64,000 bases of DNA from Floccularia luteovirens (GCA_009739215.1 VSJF01000004.1:2046001-2110000); one strand, 5' to 3'; positions 10,674 to 22,809 are shown, counted from the stretch's first letter. Made by a program: numbers and translations. Notes: generated by a model from the sequence alone, not told the origin.

Positions 10674-13600
10674 CTATTTCTTGGATACAAGGCCAAGTCC
10701 TATTCTACATTTGTCATGCTTGATTCTAGCAAGAGGTTTGGTAAGACAGTCTGCAACCATATCATTGGTACCAACATGTATTGGATTGATGATGCCAGAC
10801 TCTACATTCTCTCTAAGCCAGTGGAACTTCAAGTCAAGATGCTTCATTCTACTATGATGTTCTGGATTCTTAGACACACTAATTGCAGACTGGTTGTCAA
10901 TACAAAGAGTAGATGCCTTAGTAAAGGTATATCCAAATTCACCAAGTAGGCTTCTCATCCATTTGAGCTCTTTGCCTGCTTCAACAGCTGCCATGTACTC
11001 TGCTTCAGTGGAGGACAGTGCAACACAAGTCTGCAGTTTAGAAGACCAGCTGACTGCACCATTGCCAATCATAACACAATAGCCACCAGTAGATCTACCA
11101 GTGTCTTTGCATGCACCATGATTTGCATCAGAGTATATGATAAATAGCTCCTTAGCATCATCTTGCCTGTACACAAGCTCATAGTCCTTAGTGCCTTGCA
11201 AGTATCTAAATACATGCTTGACAGCTTTCCAATGACTTGGGTTAGGATTGGAGTTGTACTTAGCAAGTGTACCAACAGCAAATGAGATGTCAGGTCTAGT
11301 ACATTGAGCCAAGTAGGTGAGAGTGCCAACAGCAGACAAGTAGGGAACCTTGGACATGAACTCTACATCCTCATCAGAGAGGGTTTGAGTTTTCTCTAGT
11401 ACAAGTCCTGGATCCATGGGAGTAGAGATTGGATTGCAATCAGTAAAGCCATACTGCACAAGCATGTCATTAATGTACTGTTGCTGGGATAAGGAGATAG
11501 TGTGTTTGGCAGAATCAACACTGATTTTCATGCCTAACAGCCAAGTAGTAGGTCCAATATTCCTGAGTTTAAAGTGACTCTCTAGCTCTTTGATTGTGGA
11601 ATCAATCTTAGAGGTTGAGTTTGATGCAAGTGTAATGTCATCAATATACACAGGAATAATGACTAGGACTCCTTCTTTGGCATACACATAGATGCTCCTA
11701 TCTGATTCCAATCTGCTATAACCCATGCTACTAAGAGCTGCATGCAGTTTCTTGTTCCATTGTCTAGCTGATTGCTTGAGACCATATATAGACTTTTTGA
11801 GTTTACAAACATAGTCTGGTCCAAGTTGCTCAAAGCCAGCAGGCTGTTGCATATAAATATCCTCTTCCAAGTCTCCATTCAGGAAGGCAGATGAGATGTC
11901 AATGGAGTGCAGATGGTAGTTGTGTTTAGCTGCTAGTGCAATAATGGTTCTGATTGAAGCCATTCTGAATGTGGGTGCAAAGACTTCAGTGAAGTCCAAG
12001 CCAGGTCTCTGAGAGAACCCCTTTGCAACTAGTCTAGCTTTGTATCTTTCAACTGAGCCATCTGCATTCCTCTTTACTTTGAACACCCATTTACTACCAA
12101 TTGCCTGTCTGTCCTTTGGCAACAAGGCCAATTCCCAAGTACCATTGTCCATAAGAGCCTTAAGCTCATCTGTAGCTGCCTGTCTCCATAGTTCTGCATC
12201 TGGTGCTTTCATTGCCTGTTTGTATGTATTAGGCTCTGTAACACCAGTAGCAGTAGCAACACCACTGAACTCTTCTTCATCATCAGCAACATCTGCTTCA
12301 GATTCAGAAGAAGTCTCAGGGATTGCAGGGGAGTGTCTGACTTTCCACCATTCACCAGGAGGTTGAATATTCCTTCTGGTTCTCCTAAGAGCTAAAGGAG
12401 GAGTTACTGGATTGGGTGTGAATTGTCTGACAGGAGTGCATGGCAAGGAGATTGGTTGAGGACTAGGTGACTGTAGTGGAGTGGCAAGTACAAGTGGAGA
12501 AGGAGGAGGTTCATATTCTGCTTGAACAGGCAGTACAAGAGGAGAATGCTCATTGTCTGGCTACATTGGCAGATGAACTACAGATGAAGAAATAGTGGGA
12601 GTGGCTGACTGATTTGTAGGAATGTCATACCCCCCTAAATCTGGCATGTCACTGCCATTGACAGGATTTACAGTATCTGGAGATGGAATGGAGTTCATCA
12701 CAGTGGGTTTTATCCCAGGAAAGTATCTCTCATCAAACTCAGCTCTTTCTGAGATAATGAACTTCCTTGTTACTGGATTGTAAAACTGCCACCCTTTATA
12801 TCCTGCTGGATAACCAACAAAGACACATTTCTCCATATGTGATCCAAAAGATCTCCTTTTGTCCTTTTGTACATGGACATATGCTAAACATCCAAATACT
12901 CTGAGATGTGTCACATCAGGTTTCTTACAGTGCCAAGCTTCATAGGGAGTCCTGTCTTTTAATGAGACAGTAGGGCATTTATTAAGAACATGCAGCACTG
13001 CCATGAAACAATGAAACCAAAATTGCACTGGCAAGTTTGCTTCTGTTAACATGGCTGTAACTAAGTCTGCAACTGTTCTGTTTGCCCTTTCAACATCCCC
13101 ATTTTGCTGTGGCCTGTTTCTGACTGTGTGATGTCTCTGGATACCATTATCAATGCAGTACTGATTAAATTCATTGGACATGAACTCAGAGCCTTTGTCT
13201 TCTCTTATGCATTTAATGCTAGAGTTGTGCAAGTTCTCAGCATATGCTTTGAACTGCTTAAAGGCATCAAAGGTGTCTGATTTCCTTCTGAGTCCAAAAC
13301 CACATTTGAATCTAGTACAGTCATCAACAAAGATGATCCAATACTGGTAACCACCAATAGACTTGACTTGGATTGGGCCTTTCAAATCCATATGCACTAA
13401 TTCCAGAGGATGTGATGCTCTGGAATCTGAAGTGGGAAATGGACTAGCATGCATTTTGCCTGAAAGGCATGGCTCACAGACTGGGTCTGATTTGGAGTTA
13501 TTGCCAAGATGCATGCCAGTTACCATGTGCATGGAATGAAGTTGCTTAACACTAGCATGATTGTAGTGGCCAAATCTCCTATGCCAAAGTCCAAGGTCCA

Positions 13601-14876
13601 GTGGGAGAGTAGAGGAGAGGTTTGCAGATTCTAGGCAAGCAGAGACAGTAATCCCATCCAGGAATGCAGCATTGTGGCTATTAATACTAGCTGTGAAAAG
13701 CTGTCTACTGGATTGATTAAAGTGAATGAATTGAGAATCAATGGATATATCATAGCCTTTGTGTCTGACAAGAAAGAGAATGGAAAGAAGATTGCTTTGT
13801 AATTGTGGAACATGAAGAACTCTAGTAAATAAAAGAGATTGTGTTTCCACACCATTAATAAATGGTCTGAAGAGAATGCTTCCAACACCAGAAGAATATA
13901 TAGTAGTGTTGTCAGCTAGTCTAATAGGGATCTGGCAGGATTTATAATCTCTGAGCCAGTGTTTATGTGAAGTCATGTGGGATGTGGCTCCTGAGTCTGC
14001 ATTCCAATCATAGTTAGCATGATGGGAAAGTGGGTTATCTAATTGTACTTGTGAAAAGATACTTGCCTTTCCTGCTGATTCCTGGGAATTGACTGCCTTT
14101 GCCTCTGCCTGTTTTGCTAAAAATAAAGAACACCTTTTGAAGGAATGACCTTGTTTACCACAGAAGTAACAAGGAGGATAAGTGGTAGTAGCAGAGCTAG
14201 ATTGCTTCTGTTTTCCCTTGTCTGTGGAGACCTTGTTTGCAACCTCTGAGACTTGAGGTGCAGATCTCCTTATCCTCTGAGTTTCCTCAGTGTGGAATGC
14301 TAGGGTGATAGAAGCTCTATCCAGTTTGTCACTCTGCATCAGGTTTGACACAAAATTACTGTACTGATCTGGAAGAGCCCTAATCATGGCCATACACAAC
14401 AACTCCTCATCCAGCTGTTTCAGAGTGAAGTCCCTAGGTCTCAGATTGTTAATCTGCTGCATTGCTGCAGTGACCCTATTTGCAAGTGACTGCAAGGACT
14501 CCTCCTCTGTTTTTCTGATGCTGAACAAGTCATCATAGGCATTAAATCTGGCACCAGGTTTTTGCTGGAGGTGCACAGACTTTAAGGCTTCCCATATTGC
14601 AACAGGGTCATCCTCTATCCCAATCAGATGCACAGTCTGAGATGACTCTACACTAAGGTATAGCCATCCAGCTGCTTTCTGGGCTTTACTGTCCCAGTCA
14701 TCCTGTCTTTGTATTTGCAACTCATAATCTTTAGAGGATTCCATGGCTTCAGGTCTCTTTTTGATGCCACACACAATGTGCAACAGCTGATGAGCCCTGA
14801 ACCAGGCTTGGATTTCTCCACTCCATTGATTGTAGTTGTCAAGTCCCAGTTTTTTAATATCTGGTCCTTTAGACAT
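10674..14876 (-). pseudogene. Copia gag-pol polyprotein of element A2 (one internal TAG)
   Basis: A frame of about 1,400 codons starts at ATG 14876. It encodes gag, a zinc knuckle CYFCGKQGHSFKRC, a protease with an intact DSGAT, integrase (DLKGP, EDKGSEF, NGDVERAN), reverse transcriptase with YIDD and RNase H ending at 10674. The only break is an in-frame TAG at 12558-12560, in the proline-rich linker between integrase and reverse transcriptase. Both halves stay in the same frame. Compared with A1 it keeps the protease glycine and the glutamine codon mutated there. All expected catalytic motifs are present, so it is nearly intact; suppression of one stop would give a full polyprotein. Whether it is expressed cannot be seen. 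Confidence 0.95.
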
Positions 14877-15459
14877 GGTGGATTATGGTAAATGCAGCAA
14901 GGGAGAGGGGTGTGTAAAAGGAATTAAAGGTGCAAGTCAACTAGAATGCAACCAAGCCCTTGATAAAGGTAGGGTTCTAGGACAGCCAAAAGAAATTAAA
15001 GGATGAGGGAAAGGAAAAGAAGTGAAAAAAGTGAGGGAGGGGTAGGGAGGGGTAGGGAGGGGAATAGGGGAATGGGGAATGGATTGTTGTCCTTTGGTCT
15101 TCTTCACCACCAGTAAGTGTATGTCAACACCTTTAAACTACAGTGCAGTTGTACCACCTCACAGCTCACAGGGATGACTACCTGAGATATTGCTGTGTGG
15201 GTTAAAGGCTGGCCCACTGAAGTGCACAGACCCAACAGTTCACTGAAGAGACCCCCTGGGAGGGAGGTCTTTTGTCCTTACTGACTACTATGGACTGACT
15301 AGCTAATGACTAGCTAAGTTTAGCTTCCCAAAAACTCGGAGTACAAAGGAGAAAGATAAACTAAGTAGGAAAGAGTTAGGGAGTAGAGGAGATAGTAGTT
15401 GAGCAAGCACAGTGGACAAGTAAGACAAGGAGTTAATGGAGGGGCACAGTTAGAGCTGA
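14877..15459 (-). other. Untranslated leader of element A2
   Basis: Non-coding sequence between primer-binding site and gag start, with G-rich tandem GGTAGGGAGG units near 15038-15062. It is homologous to the A1 leader at 2049-2618. Confidence 0.6.
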
Positions 15460-15471
15460 GGGCCCATAACC
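15460..15471 (-). other. Primer-binding site of A2
   Basis: GGGCCCATAACC on the + strand (GGTTATGGGCCC on the element strand), directly adjoining the LTR at 15472. It is the same initiator-tRNA half-site as in A1. Confidence 0.75.
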
Positions 15472-15763
15472 TGTTAGAGTGTGAATAGTGTGTATTCAGT
15501 TGGGGGGAAAGTATGCTACAGAGGCCTCCTTATATATAATACAGGAAGGCCTAGACTACTGTTCTAGACTGCTCAGGGTAGTGCTTCTAGCTTACCCTGA
15601 CAGCTTCTAGTCTACTTCTGTTGCTATGATACCAGTGCTTCTAGTCTACCCTGAGTGCTTCTAGGCAACCCCTCCTGTCTATCATTACATACTATACTAT
15701 ACTATCCTCTTACTATCCTCTATCCTAGTATGTCTGTATATGTAGGAATAGACTATTGTAACA
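15472..15763 (-). repeat. LTR shared by elements A2 and A3
   Basis: This family A LTR is 292 bp instead of about 380 because part of the middle is missing. Its right edge (element 5' side) is followed by the polypurine tract of A3 (TAGCCCCCTTAAT) and its left edge by the primer-binding site of A2. It therefore serves as 5' LTR of A2 and 3' LTR of A3. Confidence 0.88.
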
Positions 15764-16358
15764 TAGCCCCCTTAATCCTATATGTAACAGACTATTTCTT
15801 GGTAACAAGTCCAAGTCCTATTCTGCATTTATCATGCTTGATTCTGGCAAGAGGTTTGGTAAGACAGTCTGCAACCATATCATTGGTGCCAACATGAATT
15901 GGAGTAATAATCCCTGCTTCCACATTCTCTCTAAGCCAATGGAACTTCAAGTCAAGATGCTTCATTCTACTATGATGCTCAGGATTCTTGGACACACTGA
16001 TTGCAGACTGGTTGTCAATGCAAAGAGTAGAAGGTTTATCAAATGTGTATCCAAATTCCCTAAGTAGGCTTCTCATCCATTTAAGCTCTTTGCCTGCTTC
16101 AACAGCTGCCATGTACTCTGCTTCAGTGGAAGACAGTGTAACACAAGTCTGCAGCTTAGAAGACCAGCTGACTGCACCATTGCCAATCATAACACAATAG
16201 CCACCAGTAGATCTACCAGTGTTTTTGCATGCACCATGATTTGCATCAGAGTATATGATAAACAGCTCCTTAGCATCATCTTGCCTGTACACAAGCTCAT
16301 AGTCCTTAGTGCCTTGCAAGTATCTAAATACATGCTTGACAGCTTTCCAATGAGTTGG

Positions 16359-16738
16359 TGTTACAATAGTCTACTCCTACATGTACAGACATACTAGGAT
16401 AGAAGATAGTAAGAGGATAGAATAGTATAGTATGTAATAGTAGACAGGAGGGGAAAGGAAGAATGGGTTCTGGTAGGAAACCAGTGGTCTTATATAGATA
16501 CCAGAGGTGCTTCTATCAGGGTAGCCTAGAAGCACTCAGGGTAGACTAGAAGCACTCAGGGTAGTCTAGAAGCACTAGTATCATAGCAACAGAAGTAGAC
16601 TAGAAGCTGTCAGGGTAAGCTAGAAGCACTACCCTGAGCAGTCTAGAACAGTAGTCTAGGCCTTCCTGTATTATATATAAGGAGGCCTCTGTAGCATACT
16701 TTCCCCCCAACTGAATACACACTATTCACACTCTAACA
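16359..16738 (+). repeat. Solo LTR of family A inside A3
   Basis: A complete LTR, TGTTACAATAG to CTCTAACA, flanked by the duplication GTTGG (16354-16358 and 16739-16743). It splits the A3 RNase H coding region. Confidence 0.93.
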
Positions 16739-17246
16739 GTTGGATTAGGATTGGAGTTGTACTTAGCAAGTGTACCAACAGCAAATGAGATGTCAGGTCT
16801 AGTGCATTGAGCCAAGTAGGTGAGAGAGCCAACAGCTGACAGATATGGAACTTTAGACATAAACTCTACATCCTCATCAGAGAGGGTTTGAGTCTTTTCT
16901 AGTGCAAGTCCAGGATCCATAGGAGTAGAGATTGGGTTGCAACCAGTAAAGCCATACTGAACAAGCATGTCATTAATGTACTGTTGCTGGGATAAAGAGA
17001 TAGTGTGTTTGGCAGAATCAACACTGATTTTCATGCCTAACAGCCAAGTAGTAGGTCCAATATTCCTGAGTTTAAAGTGACTCTCTAGCTCTTTGATTGT
17101 GGAATCAATCTTAGAGGTTGAGTTTGATGCAAGGGTAATGTCATCAATATACACAGGAATATTGACTAGGACTCCTTGGCATACACATAGATACTCCTAT
17201 CTGATTCCAATCTGTTATATCCCATGCTACTAAGAGCTATATGAAG

Positions 17247-17521
17247 TGTTTGAGTGAAAACAGTGTGTATTTGGTTGGGGGGAAAAGTAGGCATAAGTGC
17301 CTCCTTATATATGTTTGGAGAGTGTGCACAGACCACCTAGTAGTTTGGCCTTGTTTGTGTACCAGGTGTCCCTGGTACAATATATAAGGCCACTGGTCTG
17401 ATGCCACTCCCCATTCTTCCTTTCCCCCACTTCACTACTACAACTTCTACTCTACTTATCATATCTTTATGTATTATCTATGTAGTAGTGTCTGGGTATG
17501 TAGAACTAGAGTATTGTAACA
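17247..17521 (+). repeat. Solo LTR-C inside A3
   Basis: 275 bp, TGTTTGAGTG...TATTGTAACA, flanked by TGAAG on both sides (17242-17246 and 17522-17526). It interrupts the A3 reverse transcriptase. Confidence 0.92.
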
Positions 17522-17935
17522 TGAAGCTTCTTATTCCACTGTCTGGCAGATTGCCTTAGACCATAAATAGACTTTTGAGTTTACAAACATAGTCTGGTCC
17601 AAGTTGCTCAAAGCCAGCAGGCTGTTGCATATAGATGTCTTCCTCTAGATCACCATTCAGGAAGGCAGATGAGATGTCAATAGAGTGCAGATGGTAGTTG
17701 TGCTTAGCTGCTAGTGCAATAATGGTTCTGATTGAAGCCATTCTAAATGTGGGTGCAAAGACTTCAGTGAAGTCTAAGCCTGGTCTCTGAGAGAACCCCT
17801 TTGCAACTAGTCTAGCTTTGTATCTTTCAACTCAGCCATCTGCATTCCTCTTTACTTTGAACACCCATTTACTACCTATTGCCTGTCTGTCCTTTGGCAA
17901 CAAGGCCAATTCCCAAGTACCATTATGTTAAAGTT

Positions 17936-18342
17936 AGTAGATGCCATAACATAGGCATTAGTAAAGTATTAGTTCGCACTTTGTGCACTTTAATGTAAAT
18001 GCCACAATAGTGGCATTAGTAAAATACTTTCATTTCGCACTTTTACACTTAGATTACATTTCTTAATGTTTCTCCTTTTGTTTTGTAGTTGTAGGTCCAC
18101 TGAGTGTTGCAAAACACTCAAACGCGATATAGTGGACACTATTTATCACGCCTTATGGTTTCCTGGGTACAACAGGACCAAACAAGTGTGCTTTCCTTAT
18201 GTATCTAGAGATAGATACTAGATACTTGCTGAAAACAAAGTTAATCATATTACACTTGTTTGAACGCATTTTAGAGGGTTTCTTGCATTGTATCTGACTG
18301 CTTACAGTAGTACAATTGCAGAGTTCAGTTTGAACTTCAACA
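17936..18342 (+). repeat. LTR-B as 5' LTR of a second copia (element B1)
   Basis: 407 bp, TGTTAAAGTTAG...ACTTCAACA, followed at once by the primer-binding site GGTTATGGGCCC and then a gag gene. This gives the LTR-B family its identity as a Ty1/copia element. Confidence 0.92.
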
Positions 18343-18354
18343 GGTTATGGGCCC
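18343..18354 (+). other. Primer-binding site of element B1
   Basis: GGTTATGGGCCC adjoins the LTR-B end, identical to the site used by family A. This supports initiator tRNA half-site priming in both. Confidence 0.75.
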
Positions 18355-18498
18355 CGGCCTCTAAAACTTAATACAAAGTTCTTTCTGTGTGTTGCTGTTG
18401 CTTCAACTGTTATTACAGTTACTTGGCCTAGCTATTAGTCTTATCAGACTACAAATTTCGTCTCAGAGACACTTCTTGACTTGGGGTACTTGATCAAA

Positions 18499-19857
18499 AT
18501 GTCTGATCCTTCTTCCTCCAAATTCAAAGTACTGTCTAATACAAACTATTCTGAATGGAGTGGTTGTATGAAGGCTTGGCTAATGAAGATGGGTTATTGG
18601 AAGTTGGTGAGTGGCAAAGAGAATAAGCCTACTAAAGATAGTGATGCTCTCGAGTTATGGGAGCAAAGAGCAGAGAAGGCAGCAGGTGAAATATTCCTGG
18701 CTGTAGATTGTGACCAAAGGGTGTACTTCAAAGATTATGAAGAGGACCCAGTGATGATGTGGAAGCTTCTGGAGCAAGCCCATGTCCAAAAGAAGCCTGG
18801 AGCGAGATTTAATGCCTATGATGAGCTGTTTGGCATTCAGAAAAAGGAAGAGGAGTCCCTTACAGAACTAGGAATTCGCATTTCTAAGAGTATGGGGGAC
18901 ATTCAAGCACTAAGGCCAGCAGGCTTTACAATTGAGAAGTTAGATGAGGAACTCCAATGCATGGCACTCATTAGAGCCTTGCCAGAGGAGTATTCACACC
19001 TCTCTTTTTCTCTCCTGCTGTTGGACACATTATCCAAAGATGTAATCCTACAAGCCTTTAGAGCTGAAGAACTCAACCACCAGAGGCGAATTCAAATGGC
19101 AAATCGCACTCAAACTGGCTTGGACAATAGTATTTGCAAGTACTGCAAAGAAAAAGGGCACTGGATAAACAAATGTCTGGTTTTGAAAAAGCAAAAGAAG
19201 CAGAAGCAGAGTCAGAAGAAGGAAGAGAAAGGAGATGGTGCCAATAAGGCAGAGGAGTCAAAGGCAGAGTCTAGTGTTGGATGACATTACACTTGCTTCC
19301 AAATCCAAATCTGCACTTGATAAGTTTGTTGTAGACTTGTCCAAGCACTTCAAACTCAGGGATCTTGGTGAAACATCGTTTCTACTAGGTGTAGAGATTA
19401 CTAGAGATAGAGCAAACCGGAAAATCCATTTGTCACAGAAGCAGTACATACTGAACATGCTGGAAACATTTGGAATGATGGAATGCAAACCTGTAGACAC
19501 ACCAATGAACCCTGGGGAGCGACTTTCTAAAGCTCAGTGCCCTCAGACAGCAGAGGAAGTGCAAGAAATGCGAAACATCCCTTATATGAATGCAGTTGGT
19601 TCCCTAATGTACTTGGCTACAATGTCTAGACCTGATATTGCATTCACTGCTGGAGTATTGGCTAGGTTCAACTCCAATCCTGGAATGCAGCACTGGAAAG
19701 CAGTCAAGCATGTGTTCAGATATCTTAAAGGGACAGTCAACATGAGACTTACCTATGGACCTGACAGTGCAACCAGTGATTTGTTTACAGGATACAGTGA
19801 TGCAGATCATGGTGGTGATAGAGATAATGGGAAATCAACATCTGGTTATATGATTAA
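18499..19857 (+). pseudogene. Internally deleted copia B1: gag fused to reverse transcriptase end
   Basis: ATG 18499 opens a gag of about 260 codons, distantly similar to family A gag (YSEWSGCMKAW, KKPGARFNAYDELF), with a zinc knuckle CKYCKEKGHWINKC. At about 19277 the sequence jumps, in another frame, to the LDDITLASKS region at the RT active site and runs through the RT end into RNase H (YSDADHGGDRDNGKSTSGY). Protease, integrase and most of RT, roughly 2.4 kb by comparison with A1, are deleted. An antisense family A LTR truncates RNase H at 19858. It is non-autonomous by structure. Confidence 0.92.
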
Positions 19858-20182
19858 TGTTAGAGTGTGAATAGTGTGTATTCAGTTGAGGGGAAAGTAT
19901 GCTACAGAGGCCTCCTTATATATAATACAGGAAGGCCTAGACTACTGTTCTAGACTGCTCAGGGTAGTGCTTCTAGCTTACCCTGACAGCTTCTAGTCTA
20001 CTTCTGTTGCTATGATACCAGTGCTTCTAGTCTACCCTGAGTGCTTCTAGGCTACCCTGATAGAAGCACCTCTGGTATCTATATAAGACCACTGGTTTCC
20101 AACCAGAACCCATTCTTCCTTTCCCTTCTATTCTACTACTATCTTATACTGTCTGTACATATAGCAGTAGACTATTGTAACA
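19858..20182 (-). repeat. Family A LTR (antisense)
   Basis: Complete, from TGTTAGAGTG to ATTGTAACA. The flanks ATTAA and AGAGT do not match, so it is not a simple insertion. 20183-20246 is a second, partial family A LTR start (AGAGTGTATTCACTTGAGGG...). Confidence 0.88.
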
Positions 20183-20246
20183 AGAGTGTATTCACTTGAG
20201 GGAAAAGTATGCTACAAAGGCCTTCTTATATATCTCTCCTCCTCCA

Positions 20247-21225
20247 TACTTTCTAACCCCAAAACTAACTGAGGGATCTGTATCCTTAGTATCTTTGTGA
20301 AGCTCTCCTTGAAGCTTGTAAATAATAGCTCTAGCATAAAATGGCCCATAGTCTTTAGAAAATATTACACCAGAGTCAAATGCTCTTTTGTACTGTTAAT
20401 GCCATTCAGGAAAAACAGCCTCAAGAAGAGCATCAATATGTAAGGCAATAGGTTAAGTGACTAAGAAGTAAGTCTTAGCTGCAGCAATAGAGGTACTTGA
20501 TTTTGTCATATCTCTTCCAATAAAAAGGCCCTAAGATTAAATATAATGAATAATAGTATAGAGTTTTGATAACTACTAACCTTCTTAAGCTGACCTTACT
20601 GAACCCAACTATGTACAAAATGTGCTACACCTCCCAACTCTTTACTACTGGACATAGCAATGGAATTTGCTTTTCCTTTGAGCAAATACTGGGCCATATA
20701 TTGCTCATCAAGTTTGTCACTTTCTTCTTTAGAAATAGAAACTTCTTTCTTATATTCCATAATATCAGATGCTGTAAAGCACTTTCTATCCTGGTCTATT
20801 CAGATGTTCCAGCAGACTGTTTGACATGCAACAGAATAAAGTTCCTGTTTTTGATTCTAGAATAAATTCAGCTCTCAAATAGAGTACTAGATGTGAGGTT
20901 GCTTACTAAAAGACCATCAAAATGAATTTCCTTTTTCTCCTTTCTGAGTGTGGCTAAGTCTAACATAGTTCTTCCTTTATACTGGAAAGTCCAGTCTAGC
21001 TATCCAGTATCAATGAGAGTTAGTAGAAATCTCATTCAAGATAGGACTTACTATAAAGAGCATCTCCTCAGAGTCTAGTACAGCCTGATATGCACAATAT
21101 GCCAAGATGGATACATCATTCTTGTCAACAAATATAGCTGACATCACTTGTGCCTCTTCATTCTCCAGCTGTTATGATCTTATTCAGACTTCTTGATATC
21201 CCTAGACTTTAGTATATATGTATGC
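20247..21225 (-). pseudogene. Multi-exon gene relic, possibly TET/JBP-like 2OG-Fe(II) dioxygenase
   Basis: Minus-strand reading gives several open blocks separated by stops or possible introns: MLDLATLRKEKKEIHFDG near 20960-20900, DKLDEQYMAQYLLKGKAN near 20730-20670, and YGPFYARAIIYKLQGELHKD near 20370-20310, followed by SVSFGVRKYGGGEIY near 20290-20250. The last block has an H-x-D pair (HKD) and a glycine-rich strand, like the double-stranded beta helix of the fungal 2OGFeDO (TET/JBP) family that spreads with KDZ-type transposons in Agaricomycetes. That assignment rests on memory of the family pattern. The copy is clearly broken. Confidence 0.4.
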
Positions 21226-22170
21226 TGTTGAAAGGTTTGAGTTGTGGTTGGACTAAGAAGTCCTTAGGGCACAGTGCTTCCATCTGCAATTTCTAAACTG
21301 TCACTTGTAGAATAAGTAATAAAATGTATAAAGACAATGGCTTTCAAAACAGAATGTTTGTTTTCAAAAATTTAATAAGAACTTATCAAGGTAATATTTG
21401 TTCTACTTTGAAATGTTTCTTTTGTAGATCCAAAGCAGATAGGTCTTGGTTTCAAAGTTTCAAATTCTATCTTCAAGATCCGCAAAACTTGTAAATGCAG
21501 TAAACAATAATAGTAGTGATTTGAAAGATAATTAATAAGATCTTTTAGAATAGAATGAGATATTGAAACTGAGATTTTTGCCTTTTGGATACTAAGATGA
21601 AGGTGAAGAGGAAAATTAACTTATTTATTGTTCTGTTTTGAGCTCTATTTATACCTACTATGATACAATAAGGTACTCAAAACATAAATTTTTATCATGA
21701 AATTTTTAAAGTGATCATACTAGTGAAGAATTTTAAAACAGGGGAAATATGTAAAAAAAAAATGAATAAAATAGAAATTTTTCTTCAAAATAAATTGCAC
21801 TCCTTTCATAATCATTTGTGGCATCATTACTTGTAATCATAACCACCAAGTACTTCCTAATATAGTGTGATATATTTGCTGATGCACTGTTTTGGATTAT
21901 AGAAATTTTCTAGGCTTAGTGGGAAGACTAGGGTGCTGTTTGGTCCAGGCTCTCTATAGTGATTCCTGGATCTGGAACTGAGATCTGGTCTCAAAACTGC
22001 AGGTCCATGTTGATATCTTCTGAGTTCCACCTGATTAATTGTGTTGATAAGTGTATTTCGAAGGCACTAGGCATGAGTTGTTTCAAAGGAAAGTGTTATA
22101 TGTTGTAGAAGAGTGGTTTTGAGCTATGTTGTCAAAGAGTGTGAGGTATTATCATATCTGGTTTGAACCC
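21226..22170 (+). repeat. Dispersed 0.95-kb repeat, copy 1
   Basis: Starts near TTTGAGTTGTGGTTGGAC and runs to GGTATTATCATATCTGG. It aligns almost colinearly with 40130-41068, differing mainly by C/T and G/A changes. There is no long open frame and no obvious LTR ends. The type of element is unknown. Confidence 0.75.
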
Positions 22171-22197
22171 ATGGGGATTTCCCACACCATCTTCTTA

Positions 22198-22590
22198 TGA
22201 CTAGTAATAGCTTCTATATGACTTATACTTGACTTAGTGCTTATTTATGCAGCACACAATACTTAGTCAGTAGTATATTATTAGTATTCACATTCATGTA
22301 TTTAAGTAGTGTGAAACTACAGTCAAGCCTCAGCTTGATCTTAGTTTTGAGTACCAATCTAATCAATTAAAACTTTGTTACTACATCTGCTCTCTCTCTA
22401 GTCTAGAACAGCTAGTGATTATATATAACAGCAAGAACAATATCTTTCCCTGAAAGCCTGGTGGATTATCTGCTGTAACTGACCTTAGTGAGGCCCCAAC
22501 AAGTGGTAGTTAAATACTCATATAGTGGTATCTTCTATTGCTGCACTAGGGAAATCTGACTAGCCATCTGAGGTGCAAGGATTGTATTGT
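22198..22590 (+). repeat. LTR-F-related fragment
   Basis: Contains the LTR-F landmarks TATTTAAGTAGTGTGAAACT, AAGCCTCAGCTTGATCTTAG and GAGGCCCCAACAAGTGG, but its ends are missing. No gene is visible in it. Confidence 0.65.
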
Positions 22591-22649
22591 ACATGTTAAA
22601 AGCATACAAAAGAGAAATTTACTCTATTCCAAAAACTATCTAAATATGC

Positions 22650-22809
22650 ATAGTAGTAACACTTATCATCTGATGAATTATGTAATCCATCATGTGATTG
22701 TGCTATCACAACAAATAGTAGCTAGTTAGTACTAACACTAAGAACTAAGTAAGCTCTAAGGTAAGGTAGTTCCACTCTACTGTGTATAAACATAGGGCAC
22801 TACTCAACA
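22650..22809 (+). repeat. LTR-D/E remnants ending in a true LTR 3' end
   Basis: 22650-22712 matches the end of LTR-E (ATCATGTGATTGTGCTATCACAACA). 22713-22809 matches the end of LTR-D (AAGTAAGCTCTAAGGTAAGG...CTACTCAACA). The second part is followed by a primer-binding site. Confidence 0.65.

Larger units (their letters stand above)
15764..17935 (-). pseudogene. Copia element A3 fragment (reverse transcriptase to RNase H)
   Basis: Minus-strand pieces 15792-16319 (RNase H), 16739-17154 (RT end to RNase H start) and 17525-17935 (RT amino half, with FNGDLEEDIYMQQPAGF-type sequence) are colinear with A1 and A2. They are separated by a solo LTR-A and a solo LTR-C. Near 17175 three bases are missing relative to A2, and a stop replaces a codon near 17833. 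Gag, protease and integrase are absent: the copy ends where LTR-B begins at 17936. Confidence 0.9.

Noticed and set aside
10506..10949. 147-codon plus-strand frame running from LTR into A2
   Set aside because: It joins LTR sequence and the antisense of RNase H; no independent coding evidence.
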